Part shown: piece after piece, positions 9,855 to 22,668 of the stretch | How positions within the stretch are numbered: the first letter of the stretch is position 1 | Layout: every line of letters begins with the position of its first letter | Source: Delphinapterus leucas | Lineage: Eukaryota; Chordata; Mammalia; Artiodactyla; Monodontidae | Direction of reading: 5' to 3' | Assembly (NCBI RefSeq): GCF_002288925.2 | Contig: NW_022098021.1 | Span: forward strand, 28,970,667 to 29,034,666 | Length of the DNA: 64,000 bases | Translations under genes and position numbers: made by a program | Notes under the pieces: generated by a model | Databases searched by the model: none | Told to the model about the DNA's origin: nothing | Seen by the model: only the letters and a program-made list of their open reading frames with translations

Positions 9855-11232
9855 TGACTATACTACACAAAGCAATCTACAGATTCAATGCAATCCCTAT
9901 CAAACCACCACTGGCATTTTTCACAGAACTGGAAGAAAAAATTTCACAATTTGTAAGGAAACACAAAAGACCCAGAATAGCCAAAGCAGTCTTGGGAAAG
10001 AAACACGGAGCTAGAGGAATCAGACTCCCTGACTTCAGACTACACTACAAAGCTACAGTAATCAAGACAGTATGGTACTTGCACAAAAACAGAAATATAG
10101 ATCAATGGAACAGGATAGAAAGCCCAGAGATAAACCCACGAACATATGGTCACATTATCTTTTATAAAGGAGGCAGGAATATACAGTGCAGAAAGGACAG
10201 CCTCTTCAATAATTGGTACTGGGAAAACTGGACAGCTACATGTAAAATAATGAAATTAGAAAACTTCCTAACACCATACACAAAAATAAGCTCAAAATGG
10301 ATTAAAGACCTAAATGTAAGGCCAGAAACTATCAAACTCTTAGAGGAAAACATAGGCAGAACACCCTATGACATAAATCACAGCAAGATCCTTTTTGATC
10401 CACCTCCTAGAGAAATGGAAATAAAAACAAAAATAAACAAATGGGACCTGATGAAACTTAAAAGCTTTTGCACAGCTAAGGAAACCATAAACAAGACGAA
10501 AAGACAACCCTCAGAATGGGAGAAAATATCTGCAAATGAAGTAACTGACAAAGCACTAATTTCAAAATTTACAAGCAGTTCATGCAGCTCAATATCAAAA
10601 AAAAAAAAAAACCCAATCCAAAAATGGGCAGATGACCTAAATACACATTTCTCCAAAGAAGTTATACAGATTGCCAGCAAACACATGAAAGAATGCTCAA
10701 CATCATTAATCATTAGAGAAATGTAAAGCAAAACTACAATGAGATATCATCTCACACCAGTCAGAATGGCCACCGTCAAAAAATCTACAAACCATAAATG
10801 CTGAAGAGGGTGTGGAGAAAAGGGAACCCTCTTGCACTGTTAGTGGGAATGTAAATTGATACAGCCATTATGGAGAACAGTATGGAGGTTCCTTAAAAAA
10901 CTAAAAATAGAACTACCATACGAACCAGCAATCCTACTACTGGGCATATACCCTGGAAAACCATAATTCAAAAAGAATCATGTACCAAAATGTTCACTGC
11001 AGCTCTATTTACAATAGCAAGGACATGGAAGCAACCTAAGTGTCCATCAACAGACAAATGGATAAAGAAGATGTGGCACATATATACAATGGAATATTAC
11101 TCAGTCATAAAAAGAAATAAAACTGAGTTATTTGTGGTGATGTGGATGGACCTAGAGTCTGTCATACAGAGTGAAGTAAGTCAGAAAGAGAAAAACAAGT
11201 ACACAATGCTAACACATATATATGGAATCTAA
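9854..11232 (+). pseudogene. L1 ORF2 C-terminal fragment
   Basis: A 290-codon frame (9854-10726) covers the part after the reverse-transcriptase core, starting '[15 protein letters not shown]' and including '[17 protein letters not shown]' and '[19 protein letters not shown]'. It ends at TAA where the family continues. The true ORF2 end (…THIYGI, stop at 11230-11232) lies in another frame, so at least one frameshift intervenes. Long for a dead L1 but lacking endonuclease and reverse-transcriptase core; not a host gene. Confidence 0.93.
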
Positions 11233-11596
11233 AAAAATGGTCATGAAGAACCTAGGGGCAAGACATGAATAAAGACACAGACTTACTAGAGAATGGACTT
11301 GAGGATACAGGAAGGGGGAAGGGTAAGCTGGGACAAAGTGAGAGAGTGGCATAGACATATATACACTGCCAAATGTAAAATAGATAGCTAGTGAGAAGCA
11401 GCCCTATAGCACAGGGAGATCAACTTGGTGCTTTGTGACCACCTAGAGAGGTGAGATAGGGAGGGTGGGAGGGAGGGAAACTCAAGAGGGAAGAGATATG
11501 GACATATACGCATATATATAACTGATTCACTTTGTTATAAAGCAGAAACTAACACACCATTGTTCAGCAATTATACTCCAATAAAGATGATAAAAA
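9855..11596 (+). mobile_element. LINE-1, 5'-truncated, young cetartiodactyl type
   Basis: A typical 5'-truncated insertion: ORF2 C-terminal half, 3' UTR (11233 on) and the 3' terminus 'aattatactccaataaagat' followed by a short A tail. A perfect 12-base direct repeat 'aaatactgaaaa' flanks it at 9843-9854 and 11597-11608, the target-site duplication of target-primed reverse transcription. The repeat partly overlaps the L1's own 'tgaaaatgac', so the exact 5' edge is ambiguous by a few bases. Confidence 0.95.
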
Positions 11597-11608
11597 AAAT
11601 ACTGAAAA

Positions 11609-13145
11609 AATCATTGGTGTTTAAAACTGCCCAGACCATTGTAGTTGCTCAATATAATCATTCAAATGGTTAGACACATTTTATACCAAAGGACTCACTG
11701 CTGGCAACATAAATACTAAACGAAGTATGTAATTACTACAGAATTTCTTGAACCAATCTTGTTTAAAAAGCTTACAAATTCCTTCAAAGTTCAGGGATTT
11801 GTAAACCTGGGATTGCTCAGTTGAGCAAGTGCCATCCACATATTCATGGATTCATCTATCGATATTGGTGTAGATGTTTTGGTCAATCAGTGGCCAAAGA
11901 GGTGTGGGAGGGGAGGCACTAGTATATATTTATTCACAAAGTAATGCATTTTAGAGTGTATTTTCTATTCATATGATAATATTAAAGAAAATATTCTACA
12001 TTTGCACATCAAAATTTGATAACTGTTTCTGGCAAATAGAAGGCACATCATAAATATTTGGTACTAGATAAACATATAAATACATAAATAAATAAACTGT
12101 AGATATTTGACCTTTTCCTGACTAAGAATTTTATAAAAATGGCTTTCCCAAAAGTAGAACCATTCCTTGTTTATCCATAATTAAAATTTACAAAAATTCT
12201 CTGACAGGATGTAAACAGGAATAACGTACTTGTATAGATATTACAAAGTTACTAAAAAACACTGCCACTCTATTTTGTCGTTTGTAGAATGCTACATTCG
12301 AATGCCTATTTCTCATGTCAGGGGACATATTAAAATAAGTGCCACTTGATCATTTTGCAATATGATTCAAGCACTGAATCCTTATGTTGTACACCTGAAA
12401 CTAATATATATAATGTTATATGGGAATTATACCTCAATCAATCTGAAGAAAAATGAGAAAAAAAGTTTTGAAAATTGCATCTATATAAAAGTAATGTGAA
12501 AAACCTCAGGAAGTAGCCATGATTTTTAATCAATTAGAATATAGAATAAATAGAATATGGAATGAATATCATACAAGAATGAATTTCCTTAGAAACAGTT
12601 TAGTGTAATAAACCTGAATAGGTTTGGTATGAAAAACAATTGTTTTAGCTCTGGATTCCTAGAGAGTGGGACCAGAGAAAGGATCTAGGTGTGAGGATTT
12701 TATTGGGGGAATATGATGCCCAAGAGGAACAGTATAGGACACAAGACTGCAAAGGAGGGAAAAAGGGAGAACCAATGCAAGGATAAGTTGGCCAGTGTTA
12801 TGGGTAGTGAGGTACTCAAGAATTTGGGGACTTTTAAAAATCTCAGGTGTTTCTTATCACTTATCAGTTGTATATGGGTGGGCAGGGAAACTCCTGTAGT
12901 GCTCCAGACTACTGTGTTGGCTGAGAAATGTTGAGGGAGGAGGTGAGAAGCCGATGGTATAGGTCTGAGGAGAGGTTCTAACTTCTACACAGTGGTTTCC
13001 ACAAAGGTGACTATAATGTAATAAAAAGCAAGAGGATCAGAGAGATTCTGAATTGCTGCTTAAGAGGGGATGAAAATGACATCTCAAGAGAGATGATCAT
13101 AAGCTCATTTACTTACAAACAACAAAGTTTAACAAGTACACAGAC
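11609..13145. other. Mostly unassigned AT-rich sequence with two old repeat scraps
   Basis: Between the L1 target duplication and the next LTR I recognise only a possible MIR 3' end (about 12015-12095, plus, 'ggcaaatagaaggcacatca' leading to a (AAAT)-like tail) and an old L1 3' terminus (separate entry). No exon-like frame longer than about 75 codons. Confidence 0.5.
12360..12470 (+). repeat. Old L1 3' terminus fragment
   Basis: The block 'ttgtacacctgaaactaata' followed by 'ttatacctcaatcaa' is the 3' end of many old L1M/L1MA elements, ending here in an A-rich stretch. The same motif closes the old L1 at 20780-20855. No ORF2 is attached. Confidence 0.6.
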
Positions 13146-13694
13146 TGTTGATGGTTAATTATATGTGCCAATTTGACTGGGCTAAAGGGTACCCATGCAG
13201 CTGGTAAAACATTGTTATGAGAATGTTTCCAGAAGAGATTAGCATTTGAATTGGAAGACTGAGTAAAAATCACCCTTACCAATGCAGGTGGGCATCATCC
13301 AATCAGTTGAGGGCCTGGGTAAAACAAAATGGCAGAGGAAGAGCAAATTTGCCTTATGCTTGAACTAGGCCATCCATCTTCTCCTGCCTCAGACATCAGC
13401 TCTCTTTGTTCTAGAGCCTCTGGCCTCAGACTTGGGCTCTTACATCATTAGCCTGGTTCTTGGGCCTTTGGATTCAGATTGGGACTTACATCATAAACCC
13501 CCCACCCCACCCCTTGTTCTCAGGCCTTTGGGTTTTGTACTGAAATAAACCCCTGGTCCTATATTTTAAAGGGCAGATCATGGAACTTCTCAGCCTCCAT
13601 AATCATGTGAGTCAATCCTTCAAAATAAATCTCTTTCTATATATCTGCATATATTCTATTGATTCTGTTTCTCTGGAGAATGCTGACTAATACA
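13146..13694 (+). mobile_element. Solo LTR, ERVL/MaLR type
   Basis: 549 bases beginning TG and ending CA, flanked by a perfect 5-base duplication CAGAC (13141-13145 and 13695-13699), the size expected of ERVL-type retroviruses. Internal landmarks match a widespread mammalian LTR: 'caatttgactgggctaaagg' near the start, 'catccaatcagttgagggcc', a polyadenylation signal in 'caaaataaatctctttct', and the end 'ctggagaatgctgactaata'. It is a recombined solo LTR; no internal genes are present. The exact subfamily name (MLT2-like) is a guess. Confidence 0.75.
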
Positions 13695-13699
13695 CAGAC

Positions 13700-14149
13700 T
13701 CATCTCAAAAATAATGTTGCCCCTACATAAAATTATTTTTTAAAAAGTAAGCATTATATCAAATTCTAGTTGATAAATGCATACATTGTTAAGACACAAA
13801 CATGGGAAATGTAAAAATTCATTTTTTCTTCAAAGTCATTCAAAGTGTCACCATCTCTGTTTCAATCATATAAATCCCCTTTATTAATGCTCTTCGCCAT
13901 ATTTATGTCAGCATGAAGCATAGCATGTATCATATAATACAAATGTTTACAAAAATATCATTACAGTAGCAATCTGAAGGTTTTAATAAGGCTGTATAAT
14001 GTAGTTTTCACAATTTAAAATATAGCTTAAAAGATAAGACTCATTTTCAAAAAGAAAATTGTAGTTCACGAGATGGAATAAGCTATGCATTCAAGTGATT
14101 ATTAAAGTCAAGTTTTATACACATGTGTAAATATATACATATAATTTAT
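13700..14149. other. No recognised feature
   Basis: AT-rich, no long frame, no repeat recognised. Confidence 0.5.
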
Positions 14150-14335
14150 TTGTTTTTATTGAGCTATAATTTACATACCAATTAATTTATCCATTCAAAG
14201 TATATAATTCAATGATTTTTACTATATTCACATATATGTGCAATCATCACGACAGTCAACTTTAGAACACTTTCATAATCACAAAAAGAAACCCCAAACT
14301 CTTTAACTACCCTCCTCACCCCACACTCCACTCTT
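14150..14335 (-). repeat. Old L1 (L1M-type) 3' UTR fragment, antisense
   Basis: The block from 'ttttattgagctataattta' through 'gtgcaatcatcac' to 'aaaaagaaaccccaaactc' matches, in antisense, a very common old L1 3' UTR module. Strand is inferred from the usual orientation of that module. Confidence 0.55.
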
Positions 14336-15648
14336 CACATGTAGCTTATTAAACTGGACTATACCAAGTTGGATGACAAAATTGGTACATAATCAGTTCA
14401 TTGCTTACAGAATTAAATAAGTAATGGAATTTTACTATCTTAGTCTGGGCTTCTTCCACATTTGAGTATGGATTCATTCTCCTTTGAGTTCTCTGACCAC
14501 ATAATTTTTGATCAAAAATTCTATGTCTAGGTTTGCATTCCCTTTTCTCTTTTTGCACTCTACACAATGCAGAAAATGTATGACTATTTTAAATGTGGTT
14601 TATTTCATATTCCTGATCTTGTTCTTGTTCTCATTTTTATTCTCCCACTCCTCCTCCTCCTTACTTTCTCCTTCTTCAGAAATGTTTCATCCATAACAGT
14701 TTGCATCCTCAAAATCTCAAGGAATCAAATATTATTGCATAATTTTTACCTGTTAGTGTTCTAATTATGCAAAGGTAAATATGGGCCAACCAAGGAAAAA
14801 CCTGCTCTATGACATCTTTGGCAAGTAAACATCCAACCTGTGTGTAAAAGCCTCCACACAGGGGATATTTTTATGTCATATGGAAATTCATCCTGCTCAG
14901 AAACAACTCTAGTTGTTCCTTATGCTGTCATTGAAATATGTCTCATTAATTTCCAAAGATTATTTCTTATTATTCCTATTAGAATACATACAATAAATAT
15001 AAGCCTCCTTCATATTTTAACTATTTGAGTTTAACTGTTATTTCACTTTTTAAATTTCCTTCATAAAGTCAAATATACTCATTGCTTTCAATCATTCCTA
15101 TGATGTACTCTCTAGATTTCTATCTCCTTAACCCTTTTGTACTTCATCATGTTCTTATTAAACTGTGACATCCAAATCTTAGGATACAGTTATTTGCATA
15201 CTATCTATGGTCATTTTTTTCCCCCTGAAATCAATAATTCTTCTCATGCAGTATCTTTTAGGGTGGCAATTTTGGCCCCCTGCTAATGCACATTGAACCT
15301 ACTGTCAACTAAATATCTTGGTATCTTTTAAAATATTTGAGCAAAAACCAGTTCCATCACACACCATTCTCCACAGCTGGCGTTTTATTTTTGGTTCAAA
15401 GCTCTTCACACATTATTCTCTCTCTCCCTCTCTCTCTGTCTCTCTCTCTCTCTGTCTCTCTCTCTCTCACCCCTTTGCATATCCTTCACATTACAGAGGT
15501 AAGCTATTTATGTCCTTATCCAAGAAGCCAATAAATCAGTAGAAGAGGTCAGTGACCATGGCTCATCTCTAGAGAAAGACTTTAGATTAAAATCAATTAA
15601 TCTTTGACCATTCTAGTGCTATGAATATTCCCATCAGAATATTCAGCT
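14336..15648. other. No recognised gene; one (TC)n tract
   Basis: Unassigned AT-rich sequence. A 72-codon frame on the minus strand (14567-14349) and similar frames lack homology I recognise. The only clear feature is the TC microsatellite at 15413-15470. Confidence 0.5.
15413..15470. repeat. (TC)n microsatellite
   Basis: About 58 bases of TC dinucleotides with a few G and CC interruptions. Confidence 0.9.
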
Positions 15649-15660
15649 TAAGTCATTCCT

Positions 15661-15875
15661 TTTTTTTTTTTTTTTTTTTTTGCGGTACGCGGGCCTCTCA
15701 CTGTTGTGGCCTCTCCCATTGCGGAGCACAGGCTCCGGACGCGCAGGCTCAGTGGCCATGGCTCACGGGCCCAGCTGCTCCGCAGCATGTGGGATCCTCC
15801 CAGACCGAGGCACGAACCCGTGTCCACTGCATCGGCAGGCGGACTCTCAACCACTGTGTCACCAGGGAAGCCCCC
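15661..15875 (-). mobile_element. CHR-2-like SINE, minus strand, young
   Basis: On the plus strand it starts with the T-tract (its A tail) and ends 'ccagggaagcccc', the complement of the CHR SINE head 'ggcttccctggtg'. The B-box-like 'gggttcgtgcc' is on the minus strand (about 15812-15822). Many CpGs survive ('ggtacgcgggcc', 'cggacgcgcagg'), suggesting youth. A 16-base target duplication with one mismatch ('taagtcattcctttt' / 'taaatcattcctttt') lies at 15649 onward and 15876-15891. Frames of 60-90 codons across it are not genes. Confidence 0.93.
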
Positions 15876-15891
15876 TAAATCATTCCTTTTT

Positions 15892-17999
15892 AAACGGGCA
15901 TAATGAATTAATTTGGTTGTACAAAACATGTCAAATGAGCTTTATGGAAACAATATGATATATCTAATGTCACCATGCAAAAATGTATATGAAGCTATTT
16001 TCATCTAAATTAGTAATACTTGCCACTAACTTTCCTAAATATTCAAAAGCCTGTACACCGTGGAATATAGGAACAGTTTCCTAAATCTAGTACTATCTTT
16101 CATCATCTATTTTCTGGAGTGAAAATATTATCTTACCTCTTATCATTTACCTCTCCTCTTCAGTTAAGAAAAACTATAAATAAGCAGTAATTTTTACCCA
16201 GCTGAAAAATAGCATTATAAAAATGACCTGTTTTTCAATTCTGAAGCTCAATGATTGTAATTAAAACTTTTAAAATAATAATTCGGAAGTCACAAATGAT
16301 ATTTTTAAGTTTTACTCTTTGTTTTAGCTACAACAAATTTGTCTCGTTGCCTCACAGATTATCCCTCACCATTAACTCATTATGCACTTTTTATCTCTGC
16401 TTCTTCTTCATCTTGCTCCTACTTCAGCACTGACCTGCCACTGTTGCCTTCCTTTTACTTTAAGCTATTTCATTATTTTGTTCCTCCTCCTACTTAATCT
16501 AGCCACAATATATATATATATTACTTAAATGGAAATCATAAATCCAGATTTTCCATTTCCCTCATATATATTCAATTACACTGTATCTTAGAAGATGTTT
16601 TTTCTTGCATATTCCTATATGTAAAGTAAAATACAGTCCTATAAGGTTGATTAATTCTCAAAAAAAAGATAGAAAATTATCTTAAATAACACTTCTATAT
16701 AAATAACACACAAATTAGTTTTCCAGAAGCCCTTTAGAAAAGAAATGTTACTTTTCATCTCAGTTAGTTTGTTTTTTCACATATTCCATGATTTTCCTTA
16801 AAAATCTTCATTTAATTGCAACTAGAGACCCACAAATAATGTCTCTTTTCCATCTGCTCTATGATGATAAGGGGTAAAAGTTATATATTCACATCAGTTA
16901 ATTAAATATTCAAGGTAATTTAACAAATGTTATAGTATATATGAAATTGTAACAAATGAGGTACTAATGAGAGTCATATTAGCACGATTAGTTCCATAAT
17001 TAATTCCAAGGGAATTAATAACTATTATGACATTATTTTAAGGTTTCATTTTTATACAATATGAAGATAGAAGTTATTAGAAATTTTACTACATTTCTGT
17101 CAAAACGTTATAGTTAGCTAAAATCAGTATTCTTTCTTTTTTAGTTCATCTTAGTATTATTAATAATTTAAATCATTTTTTATTTATGTGAATAAAAATG
17201 GAACACCTAATCTGTTAACATTCATAGTTAATGTAGGTGTAAATTACAAAGCATTTTCTATTTTTCCTCTAATATCTTTTGAGTTATAATTATGGTGTTC
17301 TACTTTCTCTGTAAATCTTCTCATTTCCCTTAAACATTTTTTATGGTAATTTTGAAGAAAGGAAGGTTTAGAGACAAACTGAGAATATTCATTCTTTCAT
17401 TTATTCATCAATTTATTCACAAATATTTCTTAAATTCATGCTTCTCTGAGCCCGTAACTAAGGTGGATACAAAATATTTTGAGAAAACCTTTTCTTTCTG
17501 TAAGCTAGCAATCTCTTATTTAAAAAACATTAACACTGTAAGAAATATTGTGGTGTCTTACCATTTATGTGTCCCTACATTTAGTTTTGCTGACAACAGT
17601 CCTGATTTATGCCATTTCTCCTACTGTAAATCTGATTAGCCCTTCTTTTACGTTCACAATTGTCCTCCTTTGTAGGAGCAATTACATGTTCAACCTAGGT
17701 AAACCACAACCAAGACCAGAATCAAGGAGGTTGTAACTGGCAGGCATTATATATACTATTAAATAAAAATGTGTCCACAGTTCAAATTTTATGACAATTT
17801 TTCTTAAATGATCTTATTTGACCAGATATCCCCCATCCAACCAATATAATGACCAGGTAAACAGGTTTTTATCATAAATTTTTACCCAAGATTCCTAGAG
17901 AGAGGAAGCATTTCCTACTTTGATATGTCATCATGCTAGCTATCAGGCTCTCAAAAAGCAACTCATCTGAAGCCTTCTCAAATTTTAATAAGAAAAACC
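15892..17999. other. No recognised gene
   Basis: Two kb of AT-rich sequence. Frames of up to 98 codons (17343-17639, plus) show no family I know. A weak old-repeat flavour around 17390-17450 ('tcatttattcatcaatttat'). Confidence 0.5.
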
Positions 18000-18973
18000 A
18001 TTTTCTCTTATCTCCACATCAACACCGACACTTGTTATCTCAGTCTTTCTGATGACAGCAATTCTAATAGGTACGAGGTGATATTGTGGCTTCGATTTGC
18101 ATTTCCCTGATGTTTAATGATGTTGAGCATCTTTCTTGTGCCTATTAGCTATTTGTATGTCATCTTTGAAAAAAATGTCTATTTACTTCCTCTGCTCATT
18201 TTAATTATTTTTTTATATTGTTGTATAAATTCTTTACATATTTTGGATATTAACCCTTTAACAGAACATGGTTTGCAAATATTTTCTCCATTCCATAGCT
18301 TGCCTTTTCACTTTATTGTTTCTTTTTCTATGCAGAATTTTTTTAGTTTGATGGAGTCCTACTTGTTTATTTTTCCTTGTGTTTCCTGTGTTTTTTGTGT
18401 TAAATTAAAAAAAATCATTACCCCAAATGAATGTCAAGGAGCTTCTACCCTACGTTTTCTTCTAGGAATTTCATGGTATCAAGTCTTATGTTTAAGTCTC
18501 TAATTTTTATGAGTTGTGTAAGATAGGGGTCCAATTTCATTTTTCTGCATGTGTTTATCTTTTTTTTCTCAACATCATTTGTAGAAAAGATTATCCCTGT
18601 TGAATGTTATTTGACTCCCTTGTCAAATACTAGTTGACTGTATATGTCGGGGCTTATTTCTGGGCTCTCTGTTCTGTTTCAAGGATGTATGTATCTATTT
18701 TTAAACCAGTAACATGCTGTTATAATTACTATAGCTTTGTAATGTAGTTTGAAATCAGGAAGTGCGATGCCTCTGGTTTGGTCCTCTTTTTCAGTATGGC
18801 TTTAGCTATTCAGGGCCTTTTGTGATTCCATAAAAAAATTAGGATTTCTTTTCTATTTCTAAGAAAAATTCCATTGGAATTTTGATAGGGATTTCAGTGA
18901 ATCTATAAATGGTTTTGGGTGGTATGGACATTTTAACAATATTAATTCTTCCAATCTATAAACATGCACTATC

Positions 18974-20120
18974 TTAGCATCTGTTTTCTTCCATTTCTTT
19001 CATCAAAGTCTTATAGATTTTATTGTACAGCTCTTTCACTTCTTTGATTAAACTTATTCCAAGTATTTTGGTTTTGATGCTATTGTGAATTAGTTTTTTT
19101 TTAAATTTATTTTTCAGATGTTTTGTTGTGATTGTATAGAAATGCAACTGATTTCTATATGTTAATTTTATATCTTTACTGAATTCATTGATTAGTTCCA
19201 AAGTTTTGGTTGAGTCTTTAGAATTTTCTATATATAAGATCCTATCATCTGTAAAAACAACAGTTTTACTCCTTCCTATCTGATTTGAATAAGTTTTATT
19301 TTTTTTTCTTTTGCCTAATTGCCCTAGCTAAACCTTCTAGTACTATGTTAAATAAGAGTGGTGAGAGTGGTCACCCAAGTGTTGTTCCTGATCTTAAAGG
19401 AAAAGCTTTCAATTTTTCACCATTGGGTATATTAGCTGTGGGTTTTTCATACATGACCTTTATTATGTTGACATAGGTTTCCTCTGTATTCAGTTTGTTG
19501 AGGAATTTTATCATTAAAAAAATATTACATTTTGTCAAATGCTTTTCTGCGTCTATTCAGATGATCATGTGATTTTTATCTTTCATTCTATTAATGTGTT
19601 GTATCCCATTTACTAACTTGTGTATGTTAAAACATCCTTGCATCAGAGGGATTAATCTCACTAGAGATCATAGTATATAATACTTTAAATGTGTTGTTGA
19701 ATTTTGTTTTCCTAATATTTTGTTGAGAATTTTTCATATATATTCATTAGGGATATTTATCTATACTCTTTATTTTTTTTCTTGTAGCATTCTTATCTGG
19801 CTTTGGTATCAGAGTAATGCTGGCCTTGTAAACTGAGTTTGGAAGTATTTCCTCTTTTTCAATTTTTTGGAAAAGCTTAAAAAGGATTGGTGTTAATTCT
19901 TCTTTAAATATTTGGTAGAATTCATCAGTAAAGCCATCTGGTCCTGGGGTTTTCTGTGCTGGAAGATTTTTGATTACTAATTTAATCACTTACTCATTAC
20001 TGGCTTATTCAGATTTTCTATTTCTTCTTGATACAGTCTTGGTAGGTTGTGTATTTCTAGGAATTTTTCAGTTTTTCTCTAGGTTATCCAATTTGTTAGC
20101 ATATAATTGTGCATAGTAAT
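18974..20120 (-). pseudogene. L1 ORF2 reverse-transcriptase remnant in the inverted segment
   Basis: Two readable pieces: 19201-18974 (75 codons, 'ELINEFSKDIKLTYRN', downstream of the catalytic motif) and 19989-19747 (80 codons, '[20 protein letters not shown]', the fingers block). Stops and frameshifts separate them. Confidence 0.8.
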
Positions 20121-20339
20121 CTCATGCATTTAACCACTATGGAAAACAGTATGGAGTTTCCTCAAAAAGTTAAAATTAGAACAAACAGATGACCTAGGAA
20201 TTCCACTTATGATGTTTATCCAAAGGAAATGAAAATAAGATATCAAAGATTATATGTATGCTCCCATGCTTCTTGTAGAATTACTCACAATAACCAATAA
20301 CTTAAGTGTCCATCAACAGATGAATGGATAATGAAGTTG

Positions 20340-20344
20340 TGAGA

Positions 20345-20378
<34 letters not shown>
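20340..20378. repeat. (TA)n microsatellite inside old L1
   Basis: TA dinucleotides with short interruptions, within the forward 3' segment of the old L1 near the end of ORF2. Confidence 0.9.
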
Positions 20379-20383
<5 letters not shown>

Positions 20384-20855
20384 CATATATTATTCCACCG
20401 TAAAGGAAATCTTGCCATTTGTGACAAGGACGGAACTTACAACATTATTCTAAGTGAGATGTCAGAGAAAGACAAATGCTGTATGATATCACTTATATGT
20501 GGAATCTGAAAAAGCTGAACTCATAAAAATAAGGAGTTGTATGACAATTAAGGGGGTTGAAAAATAGGAGATATGTTGTTTAAGGACACAAAATTGGAAC
20601 TAGTAGATAAATAATTTCTAGAGATCTAATGCACAGCATAGTAAATATAGACAACAATACTGTATTATAAACTTCAAAGTTGCTAAGAGACCAGATCTTA
20701 TTTTTCCCATCACTAAAAAAGAAATGATAATTATGTGACATGATAGAGTTTCTAGTATATTGCAATATGTAACTGTATCAAATCATCATATTGTACACAC
20801 TAAACTTACATAATGTCACATGTCAATTATATTTCAATAAAAATAAATTCAAAAG

Positions 20856-22017
20856 GAAGAAAAAGATTTCTTTGGGGATTATCAGCACAGGCTTTATGGA
20901 TACAACTTGTTTTATGTGCTCAACTTCCATAGCTGTGGCAGACGTGACTTACTACAATACAGATTACACAAATGAAGAGTTTAAGCTCACAGGAAGGAGA
21001 AAAGAAGAAAAGTAACCTGAAGGAAAGTAACTTGAGAAGACAAACAAAATGTGTGTTGTGTTTATTCATTTGATAAGCAAAAATTTTTAAATTTAATTTA
21101 CATATATATTTATGTATTCCTATGATCTTCAGTGACTTCTTATTTTTAGTTTTTAATTGTATATCCCTCCCTAGGTGTGAGATTAAAAGCAAAGTTTATA
21201 TTAATTAGGGAAAATTCTGGTTGCATGGGAGGGTGATGTTTTTGGAGACATATATATTTGTTGCTCACGGTTATGGTGTATTATGCATTATTATACAAAA
21301 TAAAATATAAAAATAATCAATTATGACAGTTTTCATCAATTTTAATTTTTCTTCAGAATATATAGTAACTGAGCAATAAAAGAGGATGTTTTAATCTGGT
21401 AAATAGCATAAATATTTTAAAAAGATACTTAATAACATTTTTTTCTATTATACATAAATGGACAATAAATGCCATTCTTAGATAAATAAGATTTAAATGT
21501 AAATTCAACTATAATGTACATATTTCCAAAAAAGAACAAAAAAAAAGAGAAGCAGAACTACATATAAAAATGGTTTGGAGAGAGATTAATGTTAAAAAAA
21601 ACAACATAAAAACAGAAAACTTAAAAAAATCCAATAATTCAGCTATTATAATGTCAAAATAATTAATTTTTATTATTAATGATATTCTTTTGATAGTATA
21701 AAATAATAAAAATACAACTTTATCTTAATTTTAAACATCATTAAATAGAATAATATTGAAAATGTAACAATGGTCATATATACTTACAATTATCAAACAT
21801 ATTGGTCAATGAAAGCCAGACACTAGAATACTATCACCATTGATTAATTAACTGATATATTTCTTATATTAATGAGATTATATCCTTGAATAAGATAATC
21901 CAAATAAACTAATGGAAAACAAAGGCAGCTCCATAAAAGTAGAGGCCCAGCTCCTTCAAAATAAACTTAAGTTCATGTTTTTAAACATCCAACATTTTGT
22001 CATTTAACTCTAGTTCA
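20856..22017. other. No recognised feature
   Basis: Very AT-rich, with frequent A runs. No frame above 90 codons and no repeat recognised. Confidence 0.5.
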
Positions 22018-22668
22018 TGTGCCTGATGAACAGTGAGGCCAAACAAACCAAAATATCGGAGCTTGGAGCAGAAAAATGTTTACTGTCAGGGTCAAGCCAG
22101 GAGAAAAGATGGCTCATGCTCAGAAAACCCAAACTCCCTGATGGGTCTCAGGGGAAAGTTTGAGTTTTTTAAAGGCAGATTTGGCGGGTGGGTTTCAGTT
22201 GTGTAACATTCTTCAGATTGGTTTGTGTTGAGGTAACAGGGCTGTGTTCCAGGGATCTCAGTCATCACCCTTCTTGTTCTGACCAGTCTGGGGTACACAT
22301 GCTTATGCTCACCCTGAAGTTACCATCCTCCACCTAGGTGGGGGCCTTAGTCTCTGTAGAAAAACTCAGACGTATGTATCAGATCTTATGTATATCCATA
22401 GAGTAGGATCCAGGAACCCTGCCCCATCACTTCAGCATTGTGACTTGACTGCCTTTCCTTTGTTTCTGCATTCCCTTATTCCCCTAATTAGTAACTATTT
22501 GAATCTGCTATTTGGAACTGGAGGACGGTTTAGGAGGCTGAATCATTTTTCTTACAAACAAGAAGCAGGGGACATGGAAAGGCTTTTGTATTTGGGAGGG
22601 TTCCATAGAGTCCTGCTCAGTTTCGCTTTGGGATCAAACACAATCTTAATCTATCCCCAAGAATGACA
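22018..22668 (-). mobile_element. Endogenous retrovirus LTR, minus strand
   Basis: On the minus strand the sequence ends like a retroviral LTR: a TATA-like 'ctttaaaaaactc' (complement near 22166-22178), then 'cctggcttgaccctgacagt' leading to an 'agtaaacatttttctgctcc' polyadenylation-type region, and a CA end at 22018. GC content is well above the flanks. The left (3') edge is fairly clear. The right edge near 22668 is a guess, and no target duplication was found. No gag, pol or env follows on either side, so it is solo or isolated. Confidence 0.5.

Larger units (their letters stand above)
18000..20855 (+). mobile_element. Old LINE-1 with inverted 5' segment (twin priming)
   Basis: 18000-20120 is ORF2 on the minus strand, from the fingers region (20120 side) to just before the 'aaccactatggaaaacagta' block (18000 side). 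At 20121-20130 the strand flips, and 20128-20855 continues on the plus strand from exactly that block to the 3' end ('ttatatttcaataaaaataa'). The two parts are neighbours in the normal element, with about 40-60 bases lost, so this is one insertion with an inverted 5' half. Divergence is high; the reverse-transcriptase motif reads FTDD (complement around 19245-19256). Confidence 0.85.

Noticed and set aside
9854..10726. 290-codon ORF as a functional or domesticated gene
   Set aside because: It is a collinear part of an L1 ORF2 inside a truncated insertion with target duplications; no sign of separate use.
15621..15958. Several overlapping frames of 65-93 codons on both strands
   Set aside because: They lie across a CHR SINE; near-identical frames recur at the SINEs at 25465-25827 and 43110-43354, as expected for repeat copies.
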